A stretch of DNA of 64,000 nt from JAXMHN01 sp964578605 (GTDB lineage: Bacteria > Verrucomicrobiota > Verrucomicrobiia > Limisphaerales > SIBE01), in NCBI GenBank assembly GCA_964578605.1, contig CAZODO010000019.1, forward strand, positions 1 through 64,000, given 5' to 3'. The notes under the pieces were generated by a model. That model ran no database searches, was not told the origin of the DNA, and was given only the letters and a program-made list of their open reading frames with translations. Positions 1-8,502 of the stretch are shown here, one piece after another. The number at the start of each line of letters is the position of its first letter. The first letter of the stretch is position 1. Made by a program: the position numbers and the translations under genes.

Positions 1-48
1 CCAGCGATTATAGACACATTGCCGAGTGTAGTCTATCTAAAAGACTCC

Positions 49-2078
49 TCAGTAACTCCGGGTCAGTGGGGCCTCGCCTTCGGAACTGCTGACCAGGATT
101 CTGTCGTCCGGTTGGAACAGCCAAGCCCTAGTTGAGCCTTTAATCGGAAGCGCGAAGTCCTCATCCAGGCCGCCGTCGCTGTTGAAACGGGACATGCGAT
201 GCGAGAGCCAAACGACAACCACGCCTCCGTCTTTCTGAACGGTCAAAGTCGCTGGCGTACCGGGTTTGGCTGAATTGGCCAGCGCAAAGCCGGGGTCCAC
301 AATCGTCGGTTCAACATCCAGGACAGCTGGCGTGCTGGCCACTTCCCCGATTCGATTCCGCACCCGAAGCAGGTACGTTCCCGCCCGGGTGATCCGCACA
401 TTATCCAGCGTCAAAGTCGTGTTGGTCGCTCCCGGCAACTCCACTCCTTCGAAGATTCACTGGTATTGGAGCGGTTCGCCGCCTCGCGCCACCACTGAAA
501 ACGTGACGTTCTCTCCTTCCTTCACCTGCTGATCCGACGGCTGCTCCAGGATCGACGGGAACTCCGCGGGAAGCACCGTCACCACCGCTGGCGCACTGGT
601 GGCCGAAAGAAACACCGTGCTCACCACGACCGTGTAGGTCGCGGCATCGCTCAGACTCACCCTTTCGAACTCCAACACGGAGTGGGTCGCGCCTGGAACA
701 TCCACCCCGTCTCGCTGCCACTGATAGGTCAAGGGCAGCAGGTATTCTCCGGGCCGCTGATGATCACGGGAGCACCACTCAATCCAACCTCGAAGGCCCC
801 AATGTCCGCGTGCGGACCTACCGGCCGCCCCACCCCGCGCTGGTCCCCCGGGGGGGCGGCCGCATCGTCCCCGGCGTCAATGGCCGGGCTGCCAGGCAAC
901 AGCGCCATCGTGGGCGTCGCCCCGCCGTTGTCCGTTAAGGGCCCAAGCAGCGGGTCCGCGCCCGCCCGGCTCGTTGCCGTGGTGAACTTCGCGCTGGCAT
1001 CCGACGAGAGATTGTGCCCGCCGTCGATTACTGACCCCCACACGTTGGTCTGGCCCGGCGCGCCTTGAAGGATCGTGTTGATCAACGTCACTGACCCACC
1101 CACGACGGCCAAAGTGTCCCCCTGAACCTCTGGTGATCCAGGGCCGCTCGCCAGGCTGGCTGAATTGCCCGCCCACGTGACATTGCGCAGTGCCGCCTTC
1201 CCTTCGTTCGCCAGCGCGCCCCCGGTGCTCCAGCCCGCATAGCCAAAAGGCTCCACTCTCGCCGCGCCTTTGGCCCGGTTCTCCGCCACCGTGCTGTTGA
1301 CGATCTCCAGGACTCCCCGGTTGTAGATCGCCCCGCCCGAAGCGTCCCCCGCCCAATTCACTGCCCAGACACAGCATGGATCAGGCAAAATCCCACCCCG
1401 CGCCGCGTTATGGGTGAAGGTGACCCCCTCCAGCCTGAGTTCGCTGTTGTAGCCGTAGATCGCGCCGCCCAAGCCTGCCCCGCCCCCGCCGCTCCACCGG
1501 AACTCCGCTTCCACCACCCCGTCGCCCCCGGTGCGCTGGTTCTCGGCAAAGAGGCATTCCTTGGCCCAAAGAGAGCCCTCAACCGAATAGATCGCTCCCC
1601 CCCAGGCGGCTCCTCCGGCTGGATTGCCCCCGCCGGTGTTCGAGCCCGCATGGCCGCCCAGCGCCTAGTTGTTGGTGAAGGTGCATCCAACCACTTCCAG
1701 GTTGCCGCCGAGATTGAAGATCGAGCCGCCCTGCCCGTAACCTCCGCCCTGATTGATCTCGCCGTTGGCGGCGGCGAACCGGCCGTTGGCCAGCGTCAGG
1801 TTCAGCAAACGCAGGGTCGCCCCGTTGGTGACCACGAAATGGCGAACCGTATTGCCGCCGTCCAGAATGACCGTGTGGCCCGTGGCGTCCACGGTCGTGT
1901 CCTTCGTAATGGTAACCGCCTCTGGCAGCGTGACGGTCCCATCAAACGCCAACCTCACAATCCCACCGGCTTCGATGGCACTGCGCAGTTCGGCCAGGTC
2001 GGGGCTGGTCACCATCACCGCCCCCAAGCAACCGAGTGCAGTTTTGAGGAGGATGCCCGCGACTAGCGCGGCGCGCAC
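49..2078 (-). pseudogene. Decayed gene for a large secreted beta-helix / Ig-like / delta-60 repeat surface protein
   Basis: A GTG at 2078, after a GGAAAG ribosome-binding sequence, opens a hydrophobic signal-like segment; the same frame also stays open upstream to 2450. Beta-helix sequence follows (right-handed helix motifs such as GGGYGQGGSIFNLGGNLEVV), then a choice-of-anchor-like stretch, Ig-like domains with the YQW motif near 720 and 460, and a delta-60-like repeat (RFNSDGGLDEDF...FQPDDRILV). The frame is broken at least three times: a TAG at 1665-1667 in the middle of the helix with the same frame continuing; a frameshift or deletion near 729-760 between two Ig-like blocks; and a TGA at 457-459 where the Trp of the YQW motif is expected. 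It then stops at 49, in the middle of a repeat. Such proteins are normally very long surface or exported proteins in Verrucomicrobiota. I infer a pseudogene, although assembly errors cannot be excluded from sequence alone. Confidence 0.65.
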
Positions 2079-2488
2079 GCTCTTTCCGGCGACGGCGCCA
2101 CGCCTGCCAACGAATGCAAAGCGGCAGCCAATGGCCGGCCGGGAAAAGTCTCGTCGCTGCCCAGAGCGAGGCGAGCGCGTGAGGAACCGGCCCTTCTCTC
2201 CGAACGCGGCGCCTTCCGCAACCCAGCCGGTCGATTGGGAAAGCGGTGATAAAACCAGTGCGGCGAATCCAGGGACGCTCATACCTGAAACAACCATAGC
2301 ATCGCTGATGCCAAAGACCATACGGCACATTGTCTGCCGAAGCCAATTCCTTGTTGGCTTCTCAAGGAGAGCCGGCAACACCCGAGTCACGCCCGTGGCC
2401 TCGGCAAAGCTGCCGCAAAGTGAGCGGTTTGCGCAAACGTTCTCCGGCAAACGAACACCCTCTGCGACGTAACCGTGATGCCCCCCTT

Positions 2489-2587
2489 TTTAACACGGTT
2501 TTAACTCGGTTATGCCACGTATTTAACACGTTTGGGAGACGAGTTATATACGTGTTAAATACCTGTTAAATACCTGTTATATCCGGG
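2489..2587. repeat. 11-bp repeat array A, inverted halves
   Basis: Nine consecutive units of exactly 11 bp. The left half carries TTTAACACGGT, TTTAACTCGGT, a degenerate unit and TTTAACACGTT. After one degenerate central unit (2533-2543) the right half carries TTATATACGTG, TTAAATACCTG twice and TTATATCCGGG. The right-half unit is close to the reverse complement of the left-half unit, so the array has dyad symmetry and could fold as a long AT-rich hairpin or bind a protein once per helical turn. The same unit recurs at 30299-30408. The array lies in a gene-free stretch between the decayed surface-protein gene and the sugar isomerase-like gene. Confidence 0.85.
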
Positions 2588-2681
2588 AGGACCTGCACCT
2601 GGGTCCTGCCGCTCAAGCAGAGCAGGGGAGGGGCGAATCGAGGAGCCTCACCCGGCAGCGTCAATCGGGGGGGCACGCGCT

Positions 2682-3710
2682 CTACCCTTCGGAGCGTGCC
2701 TTTTCCAGCTTTTTGCGGAGGAAGGCCACGCAATCGGGCACTTGCGCCTCGCTCAAGCCGTGCAGGAGGAGCGGGCCCGCAAAACCAGAGGCATGGAGCA
2801 GAGCCAAATAGCGATCGTAATCGAGCTTGCCATGGCCGGCCGCCAGGTGGCCGGCATCCCCATCGTGATCGAGGTCTTTCGCGTGCGCCAAAACGATATC
2901 CTTGCCCAGCAACTCAAACGCCTCGTCCAGGATCTCCCGCATGCGGGGCAGTTCGCCCGAGTGGAAGATGTTGGCCGGATCGATCGTGACTTTCAGGTGC
3001 GGGGAAGCGATCTCGTCCAGCAGTCGGCGTGCTTTGCGAGGTGAATCGACCACGCTATTGACTTCCGGTTCAAAGGCGAGAACCACGTTGGCTTGCCGCG
3101 CGATGTCGGTCGCTTCACGGAGGCACGCGGTCATGTCCTGCCAAGCGTCCGGAGAGGCGTTGTCCGGGTGACGGCGCCACATGCTGTTGCGGTCACGCGT
3201 TCCGGTGCAAAGATGGATGTTCGCGGTGCCCATCGCTCCGCACGCCTCCGCCAGGACACGCAAGCGTTGCAACCCCTGCCGGCGGTGCTCGGGATCGGGG
3301 TGGGCCATATTGAACGTGCCATCGACGGCGGCGACGCGAAGTCCGCGTGCAGCCGCCTCACGCCGGACCCGGTTTGCCAGGTCAGGAGGAATTTCGTCGG
3401 GCATCGTAGGCAATCCGACGCAATCGAAACTCATCTGCACACCTTCCAGTCCGCAGGTTTTCGCGCGATCGAGCCGTTGTTCGAGGGTGCCGGTCCGAAA
3501 GGTCCCCAACAGGGCGCCGATCTGGATGGAAGAGGCAGGTTTCATGGGAGGTTCGCCGGCGGACGCATTGCCGGCTGGGAGGATGGGGCGCAATGTCTCG
3601 GCTGCGAAAGCGCTTCGTGCCGGGCTTGCCACCGCGGCGAGGGCGAACGCGGATGCCAGGAATTGGCGTCGAGAGCGGAGCGGATTCGGGGCCGGGAGGA
3701 GTTTGCGCAT
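2682..3710 (-). CDS. Tat-exported sugar phosphate isomerase/epimerase-like TIM-barrel protein
   Basis: 342 residues. The N-terminus has a twin-arginine signal (RSRRQFLAS followed by a hydrophobic Ala-rich stretch to about residue 36), so the protein is probably exported folded to the periplasm. The mature part resembles the xylose isomerase-like TIM-barrel family (AP endonuclease 2 family): GALLGTFRTGTLEQRLDRAKTCG at the first strand, an FEPE-type acidic cluster near residue 215, TIDPANIFHSGE and HAKDLDHDGD as likely metal-ligand strands, and a final barrel turn near LHGLSEAQV. In the family these residues bind a divalent metal and isomerise or epimerise sugars. The substrate cannot be told. 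The pseudopilin gene lies 51 bp upstream on the same strand, so the two may be co-transcribed. Confidence 0.82.
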   Translation of the reverse strand: MRKLLPAPNPLRSRRQFLASAFALAAVASPARSAFAAETLRPILPAGNASAGEPPMKPASSIQIGALLGTFRTGTLEQRLDRAKTCGLEGVQMSFDCVGLPTMPDEIPPDLANRVRREAAARGLRVAAVDGTFNMAHPDPEHRRQGLQRLRVLAEACGAMGTANIHLCTGTRDRNSMWRRHPDNASPDAWQDMTACLREATDIARQANVVLAFEPEVNSVVDSPRKARRLLDEIASPHLKVTIDPANIFHSGELPRMREILDEAFELLGKDIVLAHAKDLDHDGDAGHLAAGHGKLDYDRYLALLHASGFAGPLLLHGLSEAQVPDCVAFLRKKLEKARSEG

Positions 3711-3761
3711 ACGGTGTGGCTTGAGGCTATTCCAGCAGGGGGCAAACGCAAGCGATTCCCA

Positions 3762-4208
3762 TCACTCCGGGTCGTTCGGCAGAATGAGATCGCCAATGGC
3801 AAAGACCCAGAACTGGTCACCCGCGCCGCAACCGCCGGAGGGAAGGACGACGATGGCGGGTTGATCGGCCGGATCGGTGCTGGCGAACGGATGAAACTCG
3901 ACGCAGTCGAGCTTCATCCATTCCTCGGCGGTGGCGCTGAGGTGGAGTTCGCGGATGAAGGCCTTCTTATCGAGCTTCCGGTGATTGGGGTTCGCGATGC
4001 GGTAGCGGGTGTATTGGGTCATCACTTCGCTCAGTCTCATCTCGATCCCGCCCGGGCCGCCCAGGTGTTCGCCCAGCCCACGCGCCTTGCGCAAGGCCTT
4101 GCCCAGCGTGGGAAGCATCAGGCCCACCAGGATCAGGATGATCGTCATGACACAAAGGAGTTCGATCAAGGTGAACCCTCTCCCGGGCCGACGATGTCCC
4201 TGTCTCAT
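3762..4208 (-). CDS. Type II secretion/type IV pilin-like pseudopilin
   Basis: About 148 residues from the ATG at 4208; an upstream ATG at 4241 would only add a short extension. The N-terminus has the class III prepilin signal RGFTLIELL, with a basic leader, the processing Gly-Phe, Glu at +5 and then a 20-residue hydrophobic helix. This is the mark for prepilin peptidase cleavage and methylation. The rest is a short globular domain with no motif I can name; many Verrucomicrobiota encode numerous such single pseudopilins of unknown role. It sits immediately upstream of the exported isomerase-like gene on the same strand and divergent from the thioredoxin-like gene. It may be a secretion pseudopilin or an isolated surface protein. 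Confidence 0.82.
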   Translation of the reverse strand: MRQGHRRPGRGFTLIELLCVMTIILILVGLMLPTLGKALRKARGLGEHLGGPGGIEMRLSEVMTQYTRYRIANPNHRKLDKKAFIRELHLSATAEEWMKLDCVEFHPFASTDPADQPAIVVLPSGGCGAGDQFWVFAIGDLILPNDPE

Positions 4209-4341
4209 GGAGATTGGAGCAGGCCACGGGGAAATCCTCACGGGGGCGGGCGCCTCGCGTGGCCCCGTCCGGGCGGTGGGATTCCAGCTTTACCCACAGG
4301 GGCGAGCGTGTATGTTCTGCGAACTTGTCTGACTTGAGCTT

Positions 4342-5478
4342 ATGAGACGTTTGATCCCTTTCGGCAGGCGGTTGCTCGCGGGCAGCCTGGTTGCAGGCTG
4401 GGTGATAGCCCTGCAGGCGGCCGACCCCGTTCCGGCGCCCGCAAGCTCCAGCCAACCGGCCGCCGCGACCGCCGCATCGGCCGGCGACGCCGAAAAGGCA
4501 TGGGCCGAGGTCTTGCGGAACGGCACCTTCCCGCAACCGCCAAAGACTTGGGAGACCGTGCCGCCGCCCGAGGCCGAGGTGGAAAAATTTCGCGCGACGG
4601 AATCGGCGCGGCTTGCCAGGGCTGCCGCACAAGCGGCGGAGTTTTACACGCGCTTTGCCCAAGACCCGCGGGTTGAAGAAGCGAAGGCGAAGGAGTACGA
4701 ATTGCTCAGCGTCGCGGCGCAATTGGGCAACACCAATGTGCTGGAGCGTTTGGAATCGCTGGAGGCGGTCAAACTGAATGATCGTTCCCTGCCTGAGGAG
4801 GACCGTTTTCATATCGCGGCCACTGCGGCAAACCGCCGCGCGCTGGCCAAGATGCCGCAGGGCCGAGCCGCGGCGCTGGCGGAACTCGAGAAAGGCGCGC
4901 GCTCATTGCTTGCCCAATTCCCGAACCGGACCGAGACCTACGAGATGCTGCAGATGGTGGCGTTGGAATCCGAGCCTGAAAAGGCGGTTCAACTGGCCAA
5001 GGAAATCAGCGCGAGCAACGCGCCGGCCGGGGTGAAAGAGGCGGTCAAGCCGCTGCGGATGGTTGGGCAACCGCTGGGGCTCCAGTTCAAGGCGGTGGAT
5101 GGACGGGAAGTTGACCTGGCGAAGATGCGGGGCAAAGTGGTGTTGGTGGATTTCTGGGCGACCTGGTGCGGCCCTTGTGTGGAGGAATTGCCCAATGTGT
5201 TGAGCGCCTACGAAAAGCTGAATCCCAAAGGATTCGAGATCGTCGGCATCAGCTTCGACAAAGACAAGGACAGGCTTCTCACGTTTGTGAAGGATCACAA
5301 GATGACCTGGCTCCAGTATTTTGACGGGAAAGTCTGGGAGAACGAGTTCGGAAAACAATTCGGGATCCAGGGGATTCCTGCCATGTGGCTCGTCGACAAG
5401 AAAGGCATCCTTCGCGATATTAACGCTCGGAATAAGCTCGCCGAGCGCGTGGAGAGGCTCCTGGCTGAGAATCCGTAG
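4342..5478 (+). CDS. Exported TlpA-like thioredoxin-fold protein
   Basis: 378 residues with a basic, hydrophobic signal segment (residues 1-27), an Ala/Pro-rich linker and a helical region (about 45-240) of unknown role. A C-terminal thioredoxin domain follows (about 240-378) with the active site WATWCGPC (Cys276 and Cys279) and the cis-Pro loop region GIQGIPAMWLVDKKG. TlpA/ResA-type proteins reduce or shuffle disulfides in the periplasm, for example in cytochrome c maturation or as envelope antioxidants. The long helical N-terminal part is common in Bacteroidota and Verrucomicrobiota relatives. The MogA-like gene starts only 14 bp after its stop, so the two are probably co-transcribed. Confidence 0.88.
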   Translation: MRRLIPFGRRLLAGSLVAGWVIALQAADPVPAPASSSQPAAATAASAGDAEKAWAEVLRNGTFPQPPKTWETVPPPEAEVEKFRATESARLARAAAQAAEFYTRFAQDPRVEEAKAKEYELLSVAAQLGNTNVLERLESLEAVKLNDRSLPEEDRFHIAATAANRRALAKMPQGRAAALAELEKGARSLLAQFPNRTETYEMLQMVALESEPEKAVQLAKEISASNAPAGVKEAVKPLRMVGQPLGLQFKAVDGREVDLAKMRGKVVLVDFWATWCGPCVEELPNVLSAYEKLNPKGFEIVGISFDKDKDRLLTFVKDHKMTWLQYFDGKVWENEFGKQFGIQGIPAMWLVDKKGILRDINARNKLAERVERLLAENP

Positions 5479-5492
5479 CCCAACGCGTTGCC

Positions 5493-5975
5493 ATGAGGAT
5501 ACCCGTCGGCATTATCACCATTTCCGACCGGGCATCTCGAGGCCAGTATGAGGATCTCGGGGGTCCGGCGCTGAGGGCGGCGGTCGCCAAGCTTGGCTGG
5601 TCCGTCCTGGCCGACAGGCTCGTCCCGGACGACAAGCACGCGATTCAACGCGGGATCATTGAGCAGATCGACCAAGGCTGCCAACTCATCCTGACCACCG
5701 GCGGAACGGGCATCGCCCCGCGCGACGTCACTCCCGAAGCGGTCCGCGAGATTGCCGCCCGGGAATTGCCCGGGTTTGGGGAGGTGATGCGGATGGAATC
5801 GCTCAAGATTACGCCCAACGCCATCCTGTCGAGGAGCCTGGCGGTTGTGGTTCGCCAAACGCTGGTCCTCTGCCTGCCGGGCAAGCCGGCCGGAGCCGTG
5901 GAATGCCTGGGCTTTGTGGCGGGCGCCGTGCCGCACGCGATCGAGGTTCTCCGGCAATTGCCCGCGAGTTGCTGA
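5493..5975 (+). CDS. mog: MogA/MoaB-like molybdenum cofactor protein
   Basis: 160 residues, the normal length for the MogA/MoaB family. The N-terminus reads VGIITISDRASRGQYEDLGGP, the middle holds the family signature LILTTGGTGIAPRDVTPEA, and the C-terminus has LCLPGKPAGAVECLGF. In the family, MogA adenylates molybdopterin before molybdate insertion; some MoaB proteins carry out the same reaction. The catalytic Asp of TISDR and the GGTG loop are present. No other molybdenum cofactor gene is visible nearby. It is closely spaced between the thioredoxin-like gene and the PilT-like ATPase (8 bp to the next start), so it may simply share their transcript. Confidence 0.85.
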   Translation: MRIPVGIITISDRASRGQYEDLGGPALRAAVAKLGWSVLADRLVPDDKHAIQRGIIEQIDQGCQLILTTGGTGIAPRDVTPEAVREIAARELPGFGEVMRMESLKITPNAILSRSLAVVVRQTLVLCLPGKPAGAVECLGFVAGAVPHAIEVLRQLPASC

Positions 5976-5983
5976 GAGGCTTT

Positions 5984-7180
5984 ATGGACTTGGAATCCCT
6001 GGTGGCGATGGCCAAGAGCAACGGGGCGAGCGATCTGCATCTCGAACCTGGGCTTCCGCCGGCTTTGCGAGTCCGGGGCACCCTGCGCACCGCGGGAGAA
6101 CCGTTGGGTGCGCCCGTGCTGCTCGAATTGGCGAGGGACCTGATCGGTCCGGATCGCTGGCCCCTTTTTCTCGAGCGACGGTCCTTCGATTGTTCCCGGA
6201 CGATCCGGGGTGTGCGCTGCCGGATCAATGTGCTTCAATCGTCACGCGGGGTTGGTTTTGCGATCCGCTTGCTGGCGTCGTTTCAAGCCACGCTTGAGAC
6301 CCTTAATTTGCACCCCGACTTGCGCCGGATGGTCGCGAACACGCACGGGCTGATCCTGGTGAGCGGACCGACCGGCTGCGGGAAATCCTCCACGCTGGCC
6401 GCCATGATCCAGGAGATCAACCTGGCCGATGCGCGCCACATCGTGACCATCGAAAGCCCCATCGAATATACTTTCCGGCCCAGCCGGGCGTATATCCGGC
6501 AGCGCGAAGTGGGCCGGGACACGCCGAGTTTTGAGCAAGCGCTGCTGGATGCGTTGCGAGAAGACCCCGACGTTCTCATGGTCGGCGAAATGCGCGATCC
6601 GGAAACCATGCGCCTGACGCTGAACGCATCCGAGACCGGCCACCTGGTCCTGGCAACGGTCCATTCGGCAACGTGCGCCGAGGCTCTTCAGCGGATCGTC
6701 AGCGCGTTCCCGGCGGAAATCCAAGGCAATGTCGCCGCTCAGCTCGCGGACTGCATCGTGGGAGTGATCGCCCAGCGCCTTCGCTTTCGGTCCGATCTCA
6801 GTATCCGAGTGCCCGAGTGCGAGATTCTGACCCCAACGCACCCGATCAAGGCGTTCATTCGCAATCGCGAGTTCTTCCGGATCGTTTCGGTGCTCGAAAC
6901 GGGCGCCGAGCACGGCATGTGGACCTTCGACCGATACCGCACGTGGCTGGATCGCAAAGCCGATTTCTACATTCCGGGACGCGACGCCGAAGCTGCGGAA
7001 GGCGACGCGCCCGGGCCAGCTTCACCGGACCCGGGGTTGCCCTCCCTGCCGCCTGTTGCCAAGCCGGCGCCGGCGAAAGCGCCTCTGACGGCCGTGCCTC
7101 AACCCCCTTCCGGCGGCAAACCCGGCAGGATTGAGATTGAGCCCGAGGAAAGCCCGTTCGGGAAGATATTGAAGCGTTAA
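5984..7180 (+). CDS. PilT-like type IV pilus/secretion ATPase
   Basis: 398 residues from the ATG at 5984, chosen because it follows GAGAGGC and gives the usual PilT N-terminus (LLVAMAKSNGASDLHL-like). It has the PilT/GspE ATPase core: Walker A GPTGCGKSS (128-136), the Asp box with VTIESPIEY (about 154-162), Walker B DVLMVGEMRDPETM (196-209) and the His box TGHLVLATVHSAT (218-230). In PilT proteins this hexameric ATPase drives pilus retraction at the inner membrane. The C-terminal 60 residues are Pro/Ala-rich and unlike standard PilT. No pilus core genes are adjacent, so whether it is PilT, PilU or a specialised paralogue is open. Confidence 0.88.
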   Translation: MDLESLVAMAKSNGASDLHLEPGLPPALRVRGTLRTAGEPLGAPVLLELARDLIGPDRWPLFLERRSFDCSRTIRGVRCRINVLQSSRGVGFAIRLLASFQATLETLNLHPDLRRMVANTHGLILVSGPTGCGKSSTLAAMIQEINLADARHIVTIESPIEYTFRPSRAYIRQREVGRDTPSFEQALLDALREDPDVLMVGEMRDPETMRLTLNASETGHLVLATVHSATCAEALQRIVSAFPAEIQGNVAAQLADCIVGVIAQRLRFRSDLSIRVPECEILTPTHPIKAFIRNREFFRIVSVLETGAEHGMWTFDRYRTWLDRKADFYIPGRDAEAAEGDAPGPASPDPGLPSLPPVAKPAPAKAPLTAVPQPPSGGKPGRIEIEPEESPFGKILKR

Positions 7181-7607
7181 CACCATGCTCCACAGGCGGT
7201 CTTTGCCGGGTAAAACTTCCTCTCCGGAACAGCGACCCTTGGCCACCAATACGTCTAGCGCGGCGGCACTCTCCAAGGCCGAACCCCGGGCGATATCAAA
7301 AAACCGGCATCGGTCCGCGCCGGTGAGCTGATCGTTCCCCTCCGCGATATTCTGTGGGATGGAGGGGCTGGAATGTCAGAGAGAAAAACCTGAGATGCGC
7401 CCGGCGCCGATCGGGGGCGAACCTGCCGATTGACAAAGCCCGGGGGGGACTTACCATAGCGTTGGATTTGATTCGGGTGGCGGTACGTTTCTTCAGCGGG
7501 GTTCCCCACCCCCACCTCCTTGGCGTCTGCTGCCCGAATCCTTTCAAGCCGGATTCCCGATCACAGCCGCCCGAGGCGCCAATGCAGCTTTCGAATCCGA
7601 GCCGGAC
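7181..7607. other. Gene-free stretch of about 430 bp
   Basis: No convincing gene is seen between the PilT-like gene and the LapA-like gene. One plus-strand promoter-like pair is present, TTGACA at 7430-7435 and TACCAT at 7452-7457 with a 16-bp spacer, but no gene follows it closely on that strand. No repeat or strong hairpin was found. Confidence 0.4.
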
Positions 7608-7859
7608 TTATCGGCTGCTCTTGGATTTGCTCACCGAACTGCCGCTTCCGCGCTTCCCTCCGGCAGTCAACACGGTCCCGGTCAGAACCCCGACAGCAAA
7701 GAAGCCGAAGTACATAATGGCCGCGGGCTGCGACACAGGCTTTCGGACAAGCGGCGGAAGCTGGAACGGAACGGATGACCTGTTATGCATCCCCATGACG
7801 ACGAGCAAGAGGAGCACCAGCATCAGGAAAAGGGTTTTCAGGAGAAGCTTAGCATTCAT
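7608..7859 (-). CDS. Small LapA/DUF1049-like membrane protein
   Basis: 83 residues with two predicted membrane helices: residues about 5-24 (Leu/Val-rich) and about 47-68 (MYFGFFAVGVLTGTVLTAGG). They are separated by a short polar segment with a conserved-looking HNRSSVPFQLPP motif. This is the layout of the LapA (DUF1049) family of lipopolysaccharide-assembly-linked inner membrane proteins, although here the C-terminal cytoplasmic tail is only a short Ser/Lys-rich stretch. It is divergent from the adenosyltransferase gene with a 75-bp shared upstream region. The function in this organism is unknown. Confidence 0.7.
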   Translation of the reverse strand: MNAKLLLKTLFLMLVLLLLVVMGMHNRSSVPFQLPPLVRKPVSQPAAIMYFGFFAVGVLTGTVLTAGGKRGSGSSVSKSKSSR

Positions 7860-7934
7860 AACGCCGATATTGCCTGCGGACCATATGAAATGGCCTTGCG
7901 AGCGTCAATGGCCTTATGGCTAAATGAACCTTCC

Positions 7935-8486
7935 ATGGGCATTGTGACCAAAACAGGCGACACCGGAATGACCGCCCTCATGTTCAACCGCCGCGTGCCA
8001 AAGACGCATCCGCGTGTGGAAGCGTATGGGACCGTGGATGAACTGAACTGTGCGATCGGGTTGGCGCGCGCCACCGCGGACGACACCGGCGTGCAGGAGC
8101 GGCTCCGATGGGTGCAGCAGGATCTGGTGGCTCTCATGGGCGAACTGGCCACCGCCCGCGAAGACCATCACCGGTTCGTCAATGCCGGACTCGCCCGGCT
8201 CACGCCCGAGATGACCAGCAAACTCGACCGCTGGATCGAGGAACTCGAATCGAAATCCGTCCGCTTTCACGGATGGGCAACCCCAGGGGCCACGCTGCAT
8301 TCCGCCGCTCTGGAGGTGGCTCGGACTGTGTGCCGGCGCGCTGAACGCCGCGTTTGCACCCTGCAGGAGAGCGCCGAAGTCCAGAATGCGGAAATCGCCG
8401 TCTTTCTAAATCGCCTGTCGGATCTGCTTTGGCTCTTGGCGCGTTCGGCCGAGCCGCCACCCCCATCCCAAACCCAGCTCACGTAG
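7935..8486 (+). CDS. PduO-type cob(I)alamin adenosyltransferase
   Basis: 183 residues from the ATG at 7935, which gives the canonical start MGIVTKTGDTGMTALM; the frame stays open upstream but that part is antisense to the LapA-like gene. The family motifs are present: the TKTGDTG ATP-binding N-terminus, VEAYGTVDELNCAIGLAR, and the C-terminal helix with ARTVCRRAERRV. PduO-type enzymes transfer the adenosyl group of ATP to cobalt in cob(I)alamin, making coenzyme B12. One difference is that the usual FVLPGG stretch reads HGWATPGA here. It is convergent with queA, the two stops being 16 bp apart. Confidence 0.87.
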   Translation: MGIVTKTGDTGMTALMFNRRVPKTHPRVEAYGTVDELNCAIGLARATADDTGVQERLRWVQQDLVALMGELATAREDHHRFVNAGLARLTPEMTSKLDRWIEELESKSVRFHGWATPGATLHSAALEVARTVCRRAERRVCTLQESAEVQNAEIAVFLNRLSDLLWLLARSAEPPPPSQTQLT

Positions 8487-8502
8487 ACGGGGCCAAAGCC
8501 GC

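Noticed and set aside
49..2078. Alternative genetic code or stop read-through
   Set aside because: Both TAG and TGA interrupt the frame and a frameshift is also present, while all other genes in the window end normally at these codons.
7430..7457. Promoter TTGACA/TACCAT
   Set aside because: No plus-strand gene starts within 400 bp and the -10 box is weak; noted only in the gap entry.
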